NCBI RefSeq assembly: GCF_030272615.1
Contig: NC_081405.1
Location: 647,900,920 to 647,964,919 of the forward strand
From: Cryptomeria japonica
Taxonomy: Eukaryota; Streptophyta; Pinopsida; Cupressales; Cupressaceae
Direction: 5' to 3'
DNA length: 64,000 nucleotides
Part shown: positions 10,892-23,439 of the stretch, one piece after another
Layout: each line of letters begins with the position of its first letter
Numbering within the stretch: the first letter of the stretch is position 1
The notes under the pieces: model-generated
Databases searched by the model: none
Seen by the model: only the letters and a program-made list of their open reading frames with translations
Told to the model about the DNA's origin: nothing
Position numbers and translations under genes: made by a program

Positions 10892-12118
10892 ATGTCTACT
10901 TTAATTCCTGAAATTAAGTTAAATAGTAGTAATTATCATTCATGGAAAACGCATATCTCTTTTAGTTTCAAACACCTATTGGATGTTGCTACTGATAAAA
11001 CCTTTTAGCTCGCTTCATCTGCTCCTCAAACCGACCAAGATAGATGGAAGGCTCAAAATGAGGAAGCACTTGGATTAATTGGTATTTCAATGGTTCTTGA
11101 CTTGTATGTTTTAATTGGAAATTGTACAAAAGTGTATGAAGCTTAGGAAATTTTAAAAACAACTTATGATAGCTCAAATGAATCCCGAAAAATTTAGCTT
11201 CAAGATCAACTCAAAGATCTCAGGTATATGGATTTTAAAACCATTGATGAATTGTTATTAAAGTTTGATTCAATTAATAGTCAATTAACTGGTTTAGGAG
11301 TTACGCTAGCTGATTTACGTTTAATTCATCTTATTCTTAAAAAATGTCTTCCTCATCAATTTCAGCAATTTATTACGAATATTCATGCTCAACTTGTTAT
11401 TCCTAGTTTAGCTACTCAATTAACTTATGATATTTTTTGCAATTTATTACGTCAAGAGGAAGCTAAATTAATTCAATTTGGTACTCTTAAAAGTAGTGAA
11501 CATGCTTTTAAGTCTAAAAACCAAAATCATAATAATAATTTTAGATCCAATAATAATAATCATAATCACAAATCTTCTAATTATCAATCTCAGTCTAAAT
11601 CCTATCATAACAATTCTCATAATAATAATCATAATAATGCATACAATAATCAAAGAAATAATTCTCAAACAAGACCCCATTGCACATATTGTGGGAAAGA
11701 TGGACATATTACTAATAATTGCTTTAAGAAGCAAAATGGTAAAAATCCCATGAACCAAAATAATCAAAATAATCAACAACATAAACCTCAGTATAAGAAA
11801 GGTAATAATAATGGTAATTCATCCCATCATGCATTTACATGTACTTATAATGTTTCTCAACCACTTGAGTGGATTATTGATTCTGGTGCATCTCAGCATG
11901 TTACTTCTCATAAAGAGTGTTTTGAATCTTTCCATCTTGATACTTCCAATATTCCTGTTCAATTAGCTAATAATCATAGTTGCAAAGTTGAAGCTATTGG
12001 TGATGTGAATGTTCCTAATGGGAAATTACATGATGTTCTTTATGTTCTTGAATTAAAATTAAATTTGATTTCAGTTCCTTAACTTTGTCAAGATTATAAG
12101 ATTAACTTTTATAGGGCC
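10892..12118 (+). pseudogene. Copia gag and protease
   Basis: The frame starts at the ATG 10892 (MSTLIPEIKLNSSNYHSW) and continues in one frame through three premature TAG codons (about 11009, 11143 and 11195). From 11228 it is clean to the stop at 12080. Gag has SNYHSWK, an Asn/His-rich linker and one intact knuckle, CTYCGKDGHITNNC. The protease follows with WIIDSGASQHV carrying the DSG active site, then NLISVP. The stop at 12080 falls where a Gln codon (LCQDYK context) is expected, consistent with CAA to TAA. The Asn/His run creates long overlapping frames on both strands that are shadows. Confidence 0.85.
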
Positions 12119-13110
12119 ATGTGTTATATCATTGATCCAAAAACTAATCATGTTATTGCCACTGCTAAAATGGATAGTGATAACTTATTCAAGTTCTATG
12201 AATTTGCTCCTACAAAGTATTCCTTGCTTACTACTATTGATTTTACTATATGGTATGAAAGACTTGGTCATCTCAATTCCCATTATATTTCATTGATGCA
12301 AAAGGCAAATATGGTTGATGGATTGCCTACTATTGTTCCTTCTCAAATTGTTTGCAATGTTTGCATGAGTGGTAAGATTCATAGGGAACCCTTTCCTCAT
12401 GGTCAATCTTGGAGGGCATATACTAAATTGCATCTAGTTCGTAGTGATCTCTTGGGTCCCATGGAGAATCCCTCCATCCAAGGTTCAAGGTATGCTCTTA
12501 CCTTTGTTGATGATTTTTCAAGGAGAACATGGATATATTTCCTTCATAATAAGGATCAAGTGCTTGATGTGTTTACTGTATTTCATATGTTTGTAGAAAG
12601 GCAATCTGGTTCTAAAATTAAGATTCTTCACACTGACAATGGAAGAGAATATGTCAATAATGCATTTAATGCTTATTTGAAATCTTTTGGAATTAAACAT
12701 GAGCTTACCATTCCTTATACACCACAACAAAATGGTGTGGCGAAATGGAAGCATAGGACAATTGTTAAAATGGCTAGATGTTTATTGCATGCAAAAAATA
12801 TGGATTACAAGTTTTGGGCTGAAGTTATGGCTTGTGCAACTTATTTAATTAATAAAATACCTTCCAAAGCCTTAAAGGATAAAACTCCTGAAGAAGCTTG
12901 GTCTAGTAGAAAGCCCAATTTGCAAAATTTAAGAATTTTTGGTTCCATAGCTTATGTTCACAAACCTAAGGAGAAAAGAAAATAATTAGATTCTAAATAT
13001 TCTCCTTTTATTTTTGTTGGTTATGATGAAAATACTAAAGGTTATAGAGTTTACAATCCTATTACGAACAAGGTAAAAGTTGCAAGAGATGTTTGTATTG
13101 CAGAAAAAAG
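12119..13110 (+). pseudogene. Copia integrase
   Basis: Continues the gag frame. The zinc-binding part is HLNSHYIS with CNVCMSGK, and the core has SDLLGPM, FVDDFSRRTW and HTDNGREY. At the third catalytic position the family motif NGVAE reads NGVAKWKHRT, so the catalytic Glu is Lys, a single G-to-A change. The frame reaches 12985, a stop, then continues with KYSPFIFVGYDE to about 13110. There an A-run (AGAAAAAAGG, about 13103) marks a one-base indel that moves the remainder into another frame. Confidence 0.85.
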
Positions 13111-14978
13111 GCATTCATGATTGTTCCAAAGTGGAGAATGATGAACTTGCTCAAAGCAAAGTTGTGCTTGTGGAGGACCAACCTCCTTCTCTTAACCCTA
13201 CTCCTAATGCATCTCTTTCTATTCCTTCTAGTGATAGTGATGATGATGATAATAACTATACTCCTCATGATTCTTCTTCTAGTGATGAATCCATTACTTC
13301 TAAAAGAAGACCTAAATGGTTTAAATCTTTAGTTCAAGATAGTGATGAATACTTAGCTAGAATGGATAGACTTCAAGCTAGAAGAGTTAATTATTGTAAT
13401 TATGCTTTAATGTCTACTATTATGAATTCTAATGACCCTAAAACTTTTGATCAAGCTAAAAATCAACCACATTGGGAAAAAGCAATGAGGAAAGAATATG
13501 ATACTTTAATTTCTAACCAAACTTGGGATTTAGTTCCCTTGCCTCATGGTAAAAATCTTGTTTCTTGCAAGTGACTTTATAAAACTAAATTGAATGCTAA
13601 TAATCAAGTTAGTAAATTTAAAGCTAGATTAGTTGCTAGAGTTTTTTCTCAAATTGAAGGCTTAGATTATACTAAAACTTTTGCTCTTGTTGCTAAAATG
13701 CCTATAATTAAACTTGTGCTTGCTTTAGCTTCTAGAATGAATTGGCCTATTTACCAAATGGATGTTAAAAGTGCTTTTCTTAATGTTGATTTGCATGAGG
13801 AAATTTATATGTCTCAACCTCCTGGTTTTATTAAAGAAGGTAATGCGCACTTAGTTTGTAAATTAAAGAAATTAATTTATGGATTAAAGCAATCTCCTAG
13901 GGAGTGGTATTCAAATATTAAAGCAATCTTTCTTTCTCAAGGCTTTATTAGAAGTAAAAATGATCCTTACTTGTATATTAAACACATTGAAGATGATATT
14001 ATCATTATTATCTTATATGTAGATGATTTGATTCTTACTTCAAGTTCCAATACTTTTATTTTTGATATTAAGTTTCAACTTAATCAAAAATTTCAAATGA
14101 CTTATTTAGGTCTTTTACATTATTTCTTAGGAATGTATATTTGACAAACCTCTAAAGGAATTTTATTATCTCAAAGTAAATATGCTCAAGATCTCATAGA
14201 TAAATTTAAAATGAATGATGCTCACCATGTTTCAATTCCTATTGAATTAGGCACTAAGTTAATGCTTGATATGCAAACTCCTCTTGTTGATCCTACTTTT
14301 TATAGACAATTAGTTGGAAGTTTGAATTATTTAACTCTTGCTAGGCCAGATATTGCTTATAGTGTTGGTTTGGTTTCAAGATTCATGTCTAAACCTCAAC
14401 AAACACACTTTAAAGTTGCTAAAAGAATTTTAAGATATATTAAAGGAACTATTAATGTAGGTTTGTTTTATGATGCAAATTCATATTTTACTGATTCCAA
14501 TCTAGGTGGAGATCCCAATCATGGGAGATCTACTTGTGGTTATTGTTTTTTTATTGGTTCAGGAGCAATTTATTGGAATAGTAAAAAGAAACAATCTACC
14601 TCTCTTGGATCCACTAAAGCTAAGTACAAAGGATGCACTAATGCTTCCAAAGAAGCCTTGTGGCTTAGAAGACTACTTGAATATTTGGGTCTACCTCAAC
14701 ATGAACCAACTCAATTGTATTGTGACAACCAAAGTGTCATTGCCTTCTCTAAAAATCTAGTTTTCCATGCAAGGAAAAAACACATTTCTCTCAAACACCA
14801 CTTTATTAGAGAACAAATTGAAGACAAGCAAGTTTCACTCCTCTATTGCAAGGGGGAAGACCAAGTTGCAGATATTTTGACCAAGCCACTTTGTAAAGAA
14901 AAGTTCCAATTTCATTGTAAAAATCTTGGATTGCAACCCATTGAAGGACTTGATGTAAACTCCCCAAGTAAAGTTTAA
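13080..14978 (+). pseudogene. Copia reverse transcriptase and RNase H
   Basis: One frame with two internal stops. At 13572 TGA replaces the Trp expected in SCKWLYK, and at 14142 TGA replaces Trp before QTSKGI. An acidic linker with a DDDD run and SDES precedes the RT. RT motifs are visible: MDVKSAFLN, GLKQSPREWY and the catalytic YVDDLIL, all intact. RNase H follows with the copia landmarks GSLNYL, ARPDIAYSVG, STCGYCF, QLYCDNQSVI and VADILTKPL. Both stops are explained by TGG to TGA transitions. The frame ends at 14978, just before the polypurine run. Confidence 0.9.
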
Positions 14979-14985
14979 GGGGGGG
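14976..14985 (+). other. Polypurine tract of copia element
   Basis: TAAGGGGGGG lies directly before the LTR start TGTTAGAATATTT; it overlaps the pol stop codon. Confidence 0.8.
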
Positions 14986-15230
14986 TGTTAGAATATTTAA
15001 TCTTTACTTGGCTTAGGTTTATTTGTATTTAGTTTAGGATATTCCTTTGGAATTCCTACATGTAATTTGTCGTCTAGTACATGTGTGTGGACAAGTCATT
15101 TTTTTTATTTTCCTTTATTAAGGAATATTAGATTTCCTCCATAAGAGGATGTAGACACATGACACACACATTTTATGAATGGTGGCATTCATAGATTTGG
15201 GAGTTACTTTGTAACTCCTCTCCTCATCTC

Positions 15231-15238
15231 TATTTAAG
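15231..15238 (+). promoter_or_regulatory. TATA-like box of copia LTR unit 1
   Basis: TATTTAAG in the context CTCTATTTAAGAGATG, about 245 bp into the unit, a usual position for the U3 promoter. The other units have it at 16255, 17279 and 18303. Confidence 0.5.
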
Positions 15239-15961
15239 AGATGTCTACTCTCTCATTTCCTCTTAATGACATTATTGTAAAGAGCTTCTTGCTCTCTTTC
15301 TCATTTTAGGCATTGCCTCAATCATAATATCACAAGGGGTTTTTCTTTTCTTTTCCCTTTCAAAATTTCTTGTGCGTCCTTCTTCACATTTGGGTGATAG
15401 CTCCAAGGTTTCTTCATTTCTCTTGGTAACATTTACTTCATCAATAAACTTACTTGGATTTTTTTTTCTTTCCTTGCTCTTGTATTTCTTTTTAGGTAAT
15501 ATATTCTCAGGTGGTCATATTAGAATAACTATATCGATACCAAGTTGGATGGATAAAAATGATATCAGTATAAGTTTGGCCAATGTCGGGTTGTGTGGTG
15601 TTCCTGTTGTGCTTCGTTGGATTGGGATACCAATGTCGGATGTCAAGTCAAGCTACATATTGGGTTAGCTGGAAAAGGTGGCAGAACGATTTGGTGCTAT
15701 ACTGATAGTGTTAACTACTCTGACAATCACTACGTTGGAATAGCTATGGCGACAAGGAGACCAAGGAAGTGTATCAAAGTAGCTATTGAAGGTGAGATGA
15801 AATATTTCCTCTATGCCGATAGTGTAAACTATCCCTAAATCTACTTATTGGGATACTCTATGCCAATGCAAACACCATCAAATCACATATGAGATCAGGA
15901 CAACTATACCGACAAAGGAGAACAAAGAGAAGACTCCCTCATAAGGTCATCAAAATAATAT

Positions 15962-15991
15962 ATCGGCATAACCTCACTATGTTATGCCGAT
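15962..15991. other. Perfect 11-bp hairpin at tandem-unit junction
   Basis: ATCGGCATAAC, an 8-base loop, then GTTATGCCGAT, 18 bases before the start of unit 2. At the ends of units 2 and 3 the right arm reads GTTATGTTGAT and GTTATGCTGAT, transition-damaged versions. Confidence 0.7.
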
Positions 15992-18900
15992 CAAGTGTTG
16001 TGTAGGTAATGTTAGAATATTTAATCTTTACTTGGCTTCGGTTGATTTGTATTTAGTTTAGGATATTCCCTTGCAATTCCTACATGTAATTTGTCCTCTA
16101 GTACATGTGTGCGAACAAGTCATTTCTTTTATTTTCCTTTATTAAGGAATATTAGATTTCCTCCATAAGAGGATGTAGACACATGACACACACATTTTAT
16201 GAATGGTGGCATTCATAGATTTGGGAGTTACTTTGTAACTCCTCTCCTCATCTCTATTTAAGAGATGTCTACTCTCTAATTTCCTCTTAATGACATTATT
16301 GTAAAGAGCTTCTTGCTCTCTCTCTCATTTTAGGCATTGCCTCATTCATAATATCACAAGGGGTTTTTCTTTTCTTTTCCCTTTCAAAATTTCTTGTGCA
16401 TCCTTCTTCACATTTGGGTGATAGCTCCAAGGTTTCTTCATTTCTCTTGGTAACATTTACTTCATCAATAAACTTACTTGGATTTTTTTTTCTTTCCTTG
16501 CTCTTGTATTTCTTTTTAGGTAATATATTCTCAGGTGGTCATATTAGAATAACTATATCGATACCAAGTTGCATGGATACAAATGATATCAGTATAAGTT
16601 TGGCCAATGTCGAGTTGTGTGGTGTTCCTGTTGTGCTTCGTTGGATTGGGAAACCAATGTCGGATGTCAAGTCAAGCTACATATTGGGTTAGCTGGAAAA
16701 GGTGGCAGAACGATTTGGTGCTATACCGATAGTGTTAACTACTCTAACAATCACTATGTTGGAATAGCTATGGCGACAAGGAGACTGAGGAAGTGTATCA
16801 AAGTAGCTATTGAAGGTGAGATGAAATATTTCCTCTATGCCGATAGTGTAAACTATCCCGAAATCTACTTATTGGGATACTCTATGCCAATGCAAACACC
16901 ATCAAATCACATATGAGATCAGGACAACTATACCGACAAAGGAGAACAAAGAGAAGACTCCCTCATAAGGTCATCAAAATAATATATCGGCATAACCTCA
17001 CTATGTTATGTTGATCAAGTGTTGTGTAGGTAATGTTAGAATATTTAATCTTTACTTGGCTTCAGTTTATTTGTATTTAGTTTAGGATATTCCATTGCAA
17101 TTCCTACGTGTAATTTGTCCTCCAGTACATGTGTGCAGACAAGTCATTTCTTTTATTTTCCTTTATTAAGGAATATTAGATTTCCTCCATAAGAGGATGT
17201 AGACACATGACACACACATTTTATGAATGGTGCCATTCATAGATTTGGGAGTTACTTTGTAACTCCTCTCCTCATCTCTATTTAAGAGATGTCTACTCTC
17301 TAATTTCCTCTTAATGACATTATTGTAAAGAGCTTCTTGCTCTCTCTCTCATTTTAGGCATTGCCTCATTCATAATATCACAAGGGGTTTTTCTTTTCTT
17401 TTCCCTTTCAAAATTTCTTGTGCGTCCTTCTTCACATTTGGGTGATAGCTCCAAGGTTTCTTCATTTCTCTTGGTAACATTTACTTCATCAATAAACTTA
17501 CTTGGATTTTTTTTTCTTTCCTTGCTCTTGTATTTCTTTTTAGGTAATATATTCTCAGGTGGTCATATTAGAATAACTATATCGATACCAATTTGCATGG
17601 ATAAAAATGATATCAGTATAAGTTTGGCCAATGTCGAGTTGTGTGGTGTTCCTGTTGTGCTTCATTGGATTGGGATACCAATGTCGGATGTCAAGTCAAG
17701 CTACATATTGGGTTAGCTAGAAAAGGTGGCAGAACGATTTGGTGCTATACCGATAGTGTTAACTACTCTAACAATCACTATGTTGGAATAGCTATGGCGA
17801 CAAGGAGACTGAGGAAGTGTATCAAAGTAGCTATTGAAGGTGAGATGAAATATTTCCTCTATGCTGATAGTGTAAACTATCCCGAAATCTACTTATTGGG
17901 ATACTCTATGCCAATGCAAACACCATCAAATCACATATGAGATCAGGACAACTATACCGACAAAGGAGAACAAAGAGAAGACTCCCTCATAAGGTCATCA
18001 AAATAATATATCGGCATAACCTCACTATGTTATGCTGATCAAGTGTTGTGTAGGTAATGTTAGAATATTTAATCTTTACTTGGCTTCAGTTTATTTGTAT
18101 TTAGTTTAGGATATTCCCTTGAAATTCCTACATGTAATTTGTCCTCCAGTACATGTGTGCAGACAAGTCATTTCTTTTATTTTCCTTTATTAAGGAATAT
18201 TAGATTTCCTCCATAAGAGGATGTAGACACATGACACACACATTTTATGAATGGTGGCATTCATAGATTTGGGAGTTACTTTGTAACTCCTCTCCTCATC
18301 TCTATTTAAGAGATGTCTACTCTCTCATTTCCTCTTAATGACATTATTGTAAAGAGATTCTTGCTCTCTCTCTCATTTTAGGCATTGCCTCATTCATAAT
18401 ATCACAAGGGGTTTTTCTTTGCTTTTCCCTTTCAAAATTTCTTATGCGTCCTTCTTCACATTTGTGTGATTGCTCCAAGGTTTCTTCATTTCTCTTGGTA
18501 ACATTTACTTCATCAATAAAATTACTTGGATTTTTTTTTCTTTCCTTGCTCTTGTATTTCTTTTTAGGTAATATATTCTCAGGTGGTCATATTAGAATAA
18601 CTATATCGATACCAAGTTGCATGGATAAAAATGATATCGGTATAAGTTTGGCCGATGTCAGGTTGTGTGGTGTTCCTGTTGTGCTTCATTGGATTGGGAT
18701 ACCGATGTCGGATGTCAAGTCAAGCTACATATTGGGTTAGCTGGAAAAGGTGGCAGAACGATTTGGTGCTATACCGATAGTGTTAACTACTTTGACAATC
18801 ACTGTGTTGGAATAGCTATGGTGAGAAGGAGACTGAGGAAGTGTATCAGAGTAGCTATTGAAGGTGAGATGAAATATTTCCTCTATGCTGATAGTGTAAA

Positions 18901-19030
18901 CTATCCGGAAATCTACTTATTGGGATACTCTATGCCAATGCAAACACCATCGAATCACATATGAGATCAAGACAACTATACCGACAAAGGAGAACAAAGA
19001 GAAGAATCCCTCATAAGGTCATCAAAATAA

Positions 19031-19865
19031 CATATGTCGATATGTGGAAGGACCATGGATATATGATTTCAGAATAGTTATGTCAATGCATGTTTAGGAT
19101 GGATCATCGGAATAAGTTTGTATAGACGGTATAACATCTAAAAGATAATTCGATAGTGTTAACTATTCTGATGGGTATATATTTTGGGATACCTTAAGCC
19201 GATGAAGGTTAATGAGCTTGGAATACCTATGTCGATATTGAGAAGGTAACTTTATGTTATCGATATAACTTGTTCTGTCAACCTAACATGTTTTCCCTAT
19301 GATGATAGTTTTGGCTATTCCGATGAGTGGTTGTTTGGCTCATAGTGTTCTAGTTCAGGGTAACCTAAGTCGATAAGGTTAGTCAACATGGATATTGTGC
19401 TTTGGAATACCCTATGGTAATAAGTGAAATTGAAGGTGAATTCTTTATTGGAGTAACTCATGCCGATGAAAGGAACAAAAGACATCGCAAGGTGATCAGG
19501 ATAGGTTATGAAGCTAGAGTAAGTGGTAGAAGTTTTCCCGATAGTGTTTGTTATGTCGATGAAGGGACAAAGTGCTACATCAAGATAACCTATGGCAATA
19601 GAAGAAATCTAAGGTGAGAATTTTATCAGAGTAACCAATTCCTATGAAGGAAATCAAAGGTATCAAATGGTCATCGGGATAAGTTGTGAAGGTGAAGTAA
19701 GTGCTAGATTTTAACCCGATAGTTAAAACTATTCCAATAGGGCTTCAAGGGGATGTATCAGAATGAGTTAACCTGATATGAGTAACATGGAAATATAGTG
19801 GATCGACATAATAGCTTATTGTCAACCTAATGTATTTATAGATTGTGCCACCATGTAGCCCAACA
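19031..19865 (+). repeat. Degenerate tail of the amplified LTR
   Basis: Words of the type CCGATAGTGTTAACTATTCCG, frequent in the 1024-bp units, recur here at about 19151, 19303, 19540 and 19713 in diverged form. The segment ends GCCCAACA at 19865, a plausible LTR terminus opposite TGTTAG. That would make a 4.9-kb LTR; this end is an inference. Confidence 0.4.
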
Positions 19866-20564
19866 GTCCACATAAGCCTTGACCAAATCTAACCAGACAA
19901 CATGGCATGTACGGAGTGAATCAAAGGACACCTGTTGAAAAGATGAATGGATAGTTTTCTAATAGAATTGAAGTTTGTAATTGATCATGAAACCATGTTT
20001 ATGAGCCGATAGATGCAAAGGTCCACATTGTAATTAACTCATCTTGATAGAGTGACTTGGATGAATAATATGATGACATGTGTGCTTCAGGTGGTGAAGA
20101 AATTAATGGAGGATCTATTACAAACAAGTTGAAGGGCTCAAGGTGATCAACAAAGATAACACAAAATATATAAGCTATATTTAGCTTGTTGGAAATAGCA
20201 ACTTAGTACATCAAACATCTTGGAAACCACATAAGAGTTATTTAGTGCAGATCCAATTGGCTACAGACTAGATCTTTAGAGAGACAAAAAAAAATATTTT
20301 TTAAATCCCAATTGGTGGGAAAAACTTTCCTATGTGCAGAGTTGACTTTGTAATATAGAAAATACATTTTGGACTAGTGAGAGAGAAGAAACATATATGA
20401 TGTGGCACATTGAACTACCGCAATGCCAACAGTGAAGGTAGAAACTAGTTAATCAATGACCCATAGTTAAAGTATGTGAAGGATACAGGTTGGTAGAAGT
20501 CTTGTGTGCATAGGAACTTGAATTGGCATCTGGGAGAATACAAACTGACTATGTGAATGATCTA
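19866..20564. other. Unassigned spacer
   Basis: About 700 bp between the copia tail and the B LTR. No ORF, repeat or motif was recognised. Confidence 0.5.
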
Positions 20565-21661
20565 TGTGTGTGTGAAAAAGTGAACTTGTAGCTACAAGCA
20601 CAACACTTCAATTAAGTCATTATATGCATGGTTAGTAATCAATAATCAATAAAAAATAAACCATAGCAAAGCAACCAATTGCCTTCTAAAAGATGCGAGT
20701 ATAAGATTGTTCTCAAATTTTTATAAGCAATACCAGCGACTAGACTACACCAAGACAAAGGATTTAATCTATATGATATTAAGCTATATGGATGAATAAT
20801 TCAAGCAATAATAATGGATGCAAGCAATAATGAATGTAAAATGGATGCAAATAATCTAAAAAAAAACACAATAATTTCAATGACTCCAGAGCGAAATTAG
20901 CATAATAATAATCTCCAAGCGTGTTCTCAAAAATCTCTGGGGTGAATTGGAATGAGAGCTTAAGACTAAATTTATAGAGAATCACAAGAGAAAAAGCTCA
21001 ATTTAGGATTAATTGAAATAATTGAGAAATCATGTTCAGTTAACCTTAAGATAGATTCCAATTATAGTTTAATTGAAATGCATTCAAATTAGAAGTCCAA
21101 GTTGCATAATAATAAATTAATTCCATGCATATAGGATAAAAATAGATAATTCTTTGATTTATTCAAGAAAAAGGTCTTTTCAATGCAACTGGACTTCTTT
21201 TTCTGTTTTGAAAAGCTTTGAGTTCTAATTTTAGAGAATAATTCAATAATTCAATTAAATTGTTTTTCTGATTTCAAGTTCTAAATTTAGAAAAAGAAAT
21301 AATATCTCAAGTTTGATTTCTCTCTCAATTCAATTCTTTTTGTTTTGTTTCAATTCAACTCTTTGTAATAAATTAATCCTTTTTGCATGATTGAATGGCA
21401 AATTTATTAATTAATTAAATATGCAAGGATATTTAATAAATTAAAATGGGATAATTGATCAAAATGATATTCTTGGAAATGATTTGATTAATTAAGTTAA
21501 TATTTAATTAATATTGAGTAGTTGATTTGCCATGTGATTTTTTGATAGTTAAAGAATTAATAATGTGCTCAAGATTAATTTAATTGCCTTTGGTTAGGAC
21601 CTTGGTGATGTTGTTGAGATTAGAGGCCCCTGGTTTAGATGACCAATTTTAGGGTATTACA
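20565..21661 (-). repeat. Element B 3' LTR
   Basis: Starts TGTAATACCCT on the minus strand directly after the polypurine tract and ends in CACACA at 20565. It is near-identical to 45141-46279 by eye. The main differences are an about 40-bp extra stretch near 45370-45420 and an about 20-bp duplication near 45976 in the other copy. Confidence 0.85.
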
Positions 21662-21675
21662 TTTGCCCCTCTTTG
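21662..21675 (-). other. Polypurine tract of element B
   Basis: Minus strand CAAAGAGGGGCAAA immediately before TGTAATACCC. It resembles the tract AAAGAGGGGCAAAA of two other gypsy ends at 53859 and 60655. Confidence 0.8.
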
Positions 21676-21778
21676 AATTAATGTGTGAGCAGCACTTTGA
21701 TTCAAAGAATGTGTGATGTCTAGGAGACGCCAGTTTTGAACTTGATTGATCACAAAGTAGATGAAAAGCAAGGTGTTT

Positions 21779-22270
21779 AGCTTGATTCGAAGTGACAAAG
21801 CTGAATGAAGTATGATTAAAGTGATACCGATCCCGAACTTGATTGAATTGAGGAACGATAGAAAACAAAGATACCAAACTTGAACTTGATTGATCAAGAA
21901 GTGAATCTTATTGATCTAGAAGTTGATTGATCTTAGATACAGTGAGTGATGATGAAAAAAATCAATCTTGAACTTGATTGATCAAGATACGATGAGTGAA
22001 GAATAAACCGTTCAGCTTGATCAAGAAACAAATACTGAACACCTGCTTAGATTTAGTGTGATCAGAGAAACTCTTTAAACTTTTGGTTGAGTTTAAATGA
22101 ACAATCAGTTTGATTTGAAGTGATGAAACTGATTAATGTTAAGAGATTAATTCAAATGAAAGACAAATATCAGCTTGATTTGAAGTGATGAAACTGATAT
22201 GCCCCTAGCGATTGATTTGATTCAAATGATCGAGAGATCTCAACTTGATGTGAAGCGATGAAGCTAAGAT
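21779..22270. repeat. Dispersed about 30-bp imperfect repeats near the B 3' end
   Basis: Copies of CAGCTTGATTTGAAGTGATG plus AAACTGAT occur at about 21779, 22106, 22171 and 22241, with related CTTGAACTTGATTGATCA words between them. No coding potential was seen. Confidence 0.55.
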
Positions 22271-23439
22271 GGCCCTTAGTAAGGATTAATTTTATTTAAT
22301 TGCAAAGATTTTGCTTGAATTTTGATGAAGATTTGAAAAATTTATCGACTTGTGAGATGTGAAGTCATAAGGTCATGAGTATGCCCCCTCGAGAGCGAAA
22401 TTGAAAGATAGCGAGGGATTGATTATAGACAATTGTGTGGCAAAAATAACTTATTTGAGCACAAATTGATTATGAGGGTTTTTTTCTAAAAATTTTGGCG
22501 ATGATTGATAAGAAATTGAGTGTAGAGTTGATTTTAATGTTGATGTGTAGAATGAAATTGAATTAAGATTCAACACTGAAATTGAGCGCAATTTGAAGAA
22601 AGAATGAGCATTTGATGAAAAAAGAGCGCTAAGTGGTCAAAATTGTGAAATTGACTAGCAAGATGATCTCAAATTTTGATTTCGATCCCGAAAATGGAAT
22701 CAGAGTAGGCACATTAGCTAAGCGTACAATTTTCATAACCATCAGAGCAAGTTGAAAAATTAGGTTTTAGGCTATATATAGGACGAAAGTGTCATTTTCA
22801 AATCATTTTAACCCTCCAAGTTTGAAAATTCAAAAAGCCTTCTGCGAAGAAAAATGGTGGTCCCTACTCATCAGCATTGATTTGAGCACTAGAGACGTCA
22901 CAATCGACTCCAAAACTACGAGCTAGTGGTAAGTGATCGATCTTTAGCCTCTTTATGTTTCCAATTTTGAATTTTTTTGGTTTCTTTTTCACGTTTTTCA
23001 CGGGTTTTGGGTCGAGTGTCACGGTTTATCATGCGAGACAAGATCCTATCTCGTACGAGAAACTGGCAATTTTTTTTTTATCATTTGAGGCCATTAGATT
23101 TGTAGTACGGGATTCACCCTTGTGTCATATGATAGGATTGTTAAAAGACCATTTTGTTGTGCGATATGTAAAAGTTTGTCATTCAAGGCTGTTTACTCGT
23201 ATGAGAGCCATTCATGACTCGTACAAGATGTTTGACTGTGTTTTGTCATTCAAAAAATAGTGATCATTTTTGAAAGTGTAAACATGAAATATTGATTTTG
23301 CATTTGACTTATTTGGATTTGCGTGATGTTTAACTTCTCTTGTAAGCTCATTTGGAATGTTTTATGATGGTCATTGTTGGGTTTTTTTTTGCAAGTGTGC
23401 TTACCTCCTGTGCTCTTCAGATGTGTATATCCTCCCACT
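22271..23439. other. Non-coding part of B, with a cluster of TCGTACGA-type palindromes
   Basis: No gene. Between 23034 and 23226 are TCGTACGA (23051), TCGTATGA (23197), TCGTACAA (23219) and weaker relatives, matching the cluster in the B leader at 43313-45037. A small frame at 22955-23260 overlaps this cluster and is probably chance. Confidence 0.5.

Larger units (their letters stand above)
14986..19030 (+). repeat. 1024-bp tandem repeat, about four units, in the copia 3' LTR
   Basis: Units start with TGTTAGAATATTTAATC at 14986, 16010, 17034 and 18058: three successive intervals of exactly 1024 bp. Differences between units are scattered single bases. The fourth loses similarity near 19030. 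Each unit starts with the LTR terminus, so part or all of the LTR was amplified. Each carries frames of 98-99 codons that only repeat because the DNA repeats. I do not consider them genes. Confidence 0.9.
10892..19865 (+). mobile_element. Degenerate Ty1/copia element (Tork-like) with tandemly amplified 3' LTR
   Basis: gag, protease, integrase, RT and RNase H occur in copia order on the plus strand, ending at a purine run and a TGTTAG LTR start. No 5' LTR or primer site was found, so the element is 5'-truncated or its 5' LTR is unrecognisable. The Tork lineage is a guess from protein wording. Confidence 0.75.

Noticed and set aside
10892-10989. Intact copia 5' end
   Set aside because: No LTR or primer site was found in 9791-10891, so completeness could not be supported.
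11468-11782. Overlapping frames on both strands in copia gag
   Set aside because: Shadows of the Asn/His-rich linker codons.
15372-18964. Repeated 98-99-codon frames, one pair per 1024-bp unit
   Set aside because: They overlap each other and recur only because the DNA repeats; the hydrophobic runs come from T-rich LTR sequence.
20560-20564. Target-site duplication for element B
   Set aside because: ATCTA on this side has no match after 46279; the 5' LTR terminus is altered.
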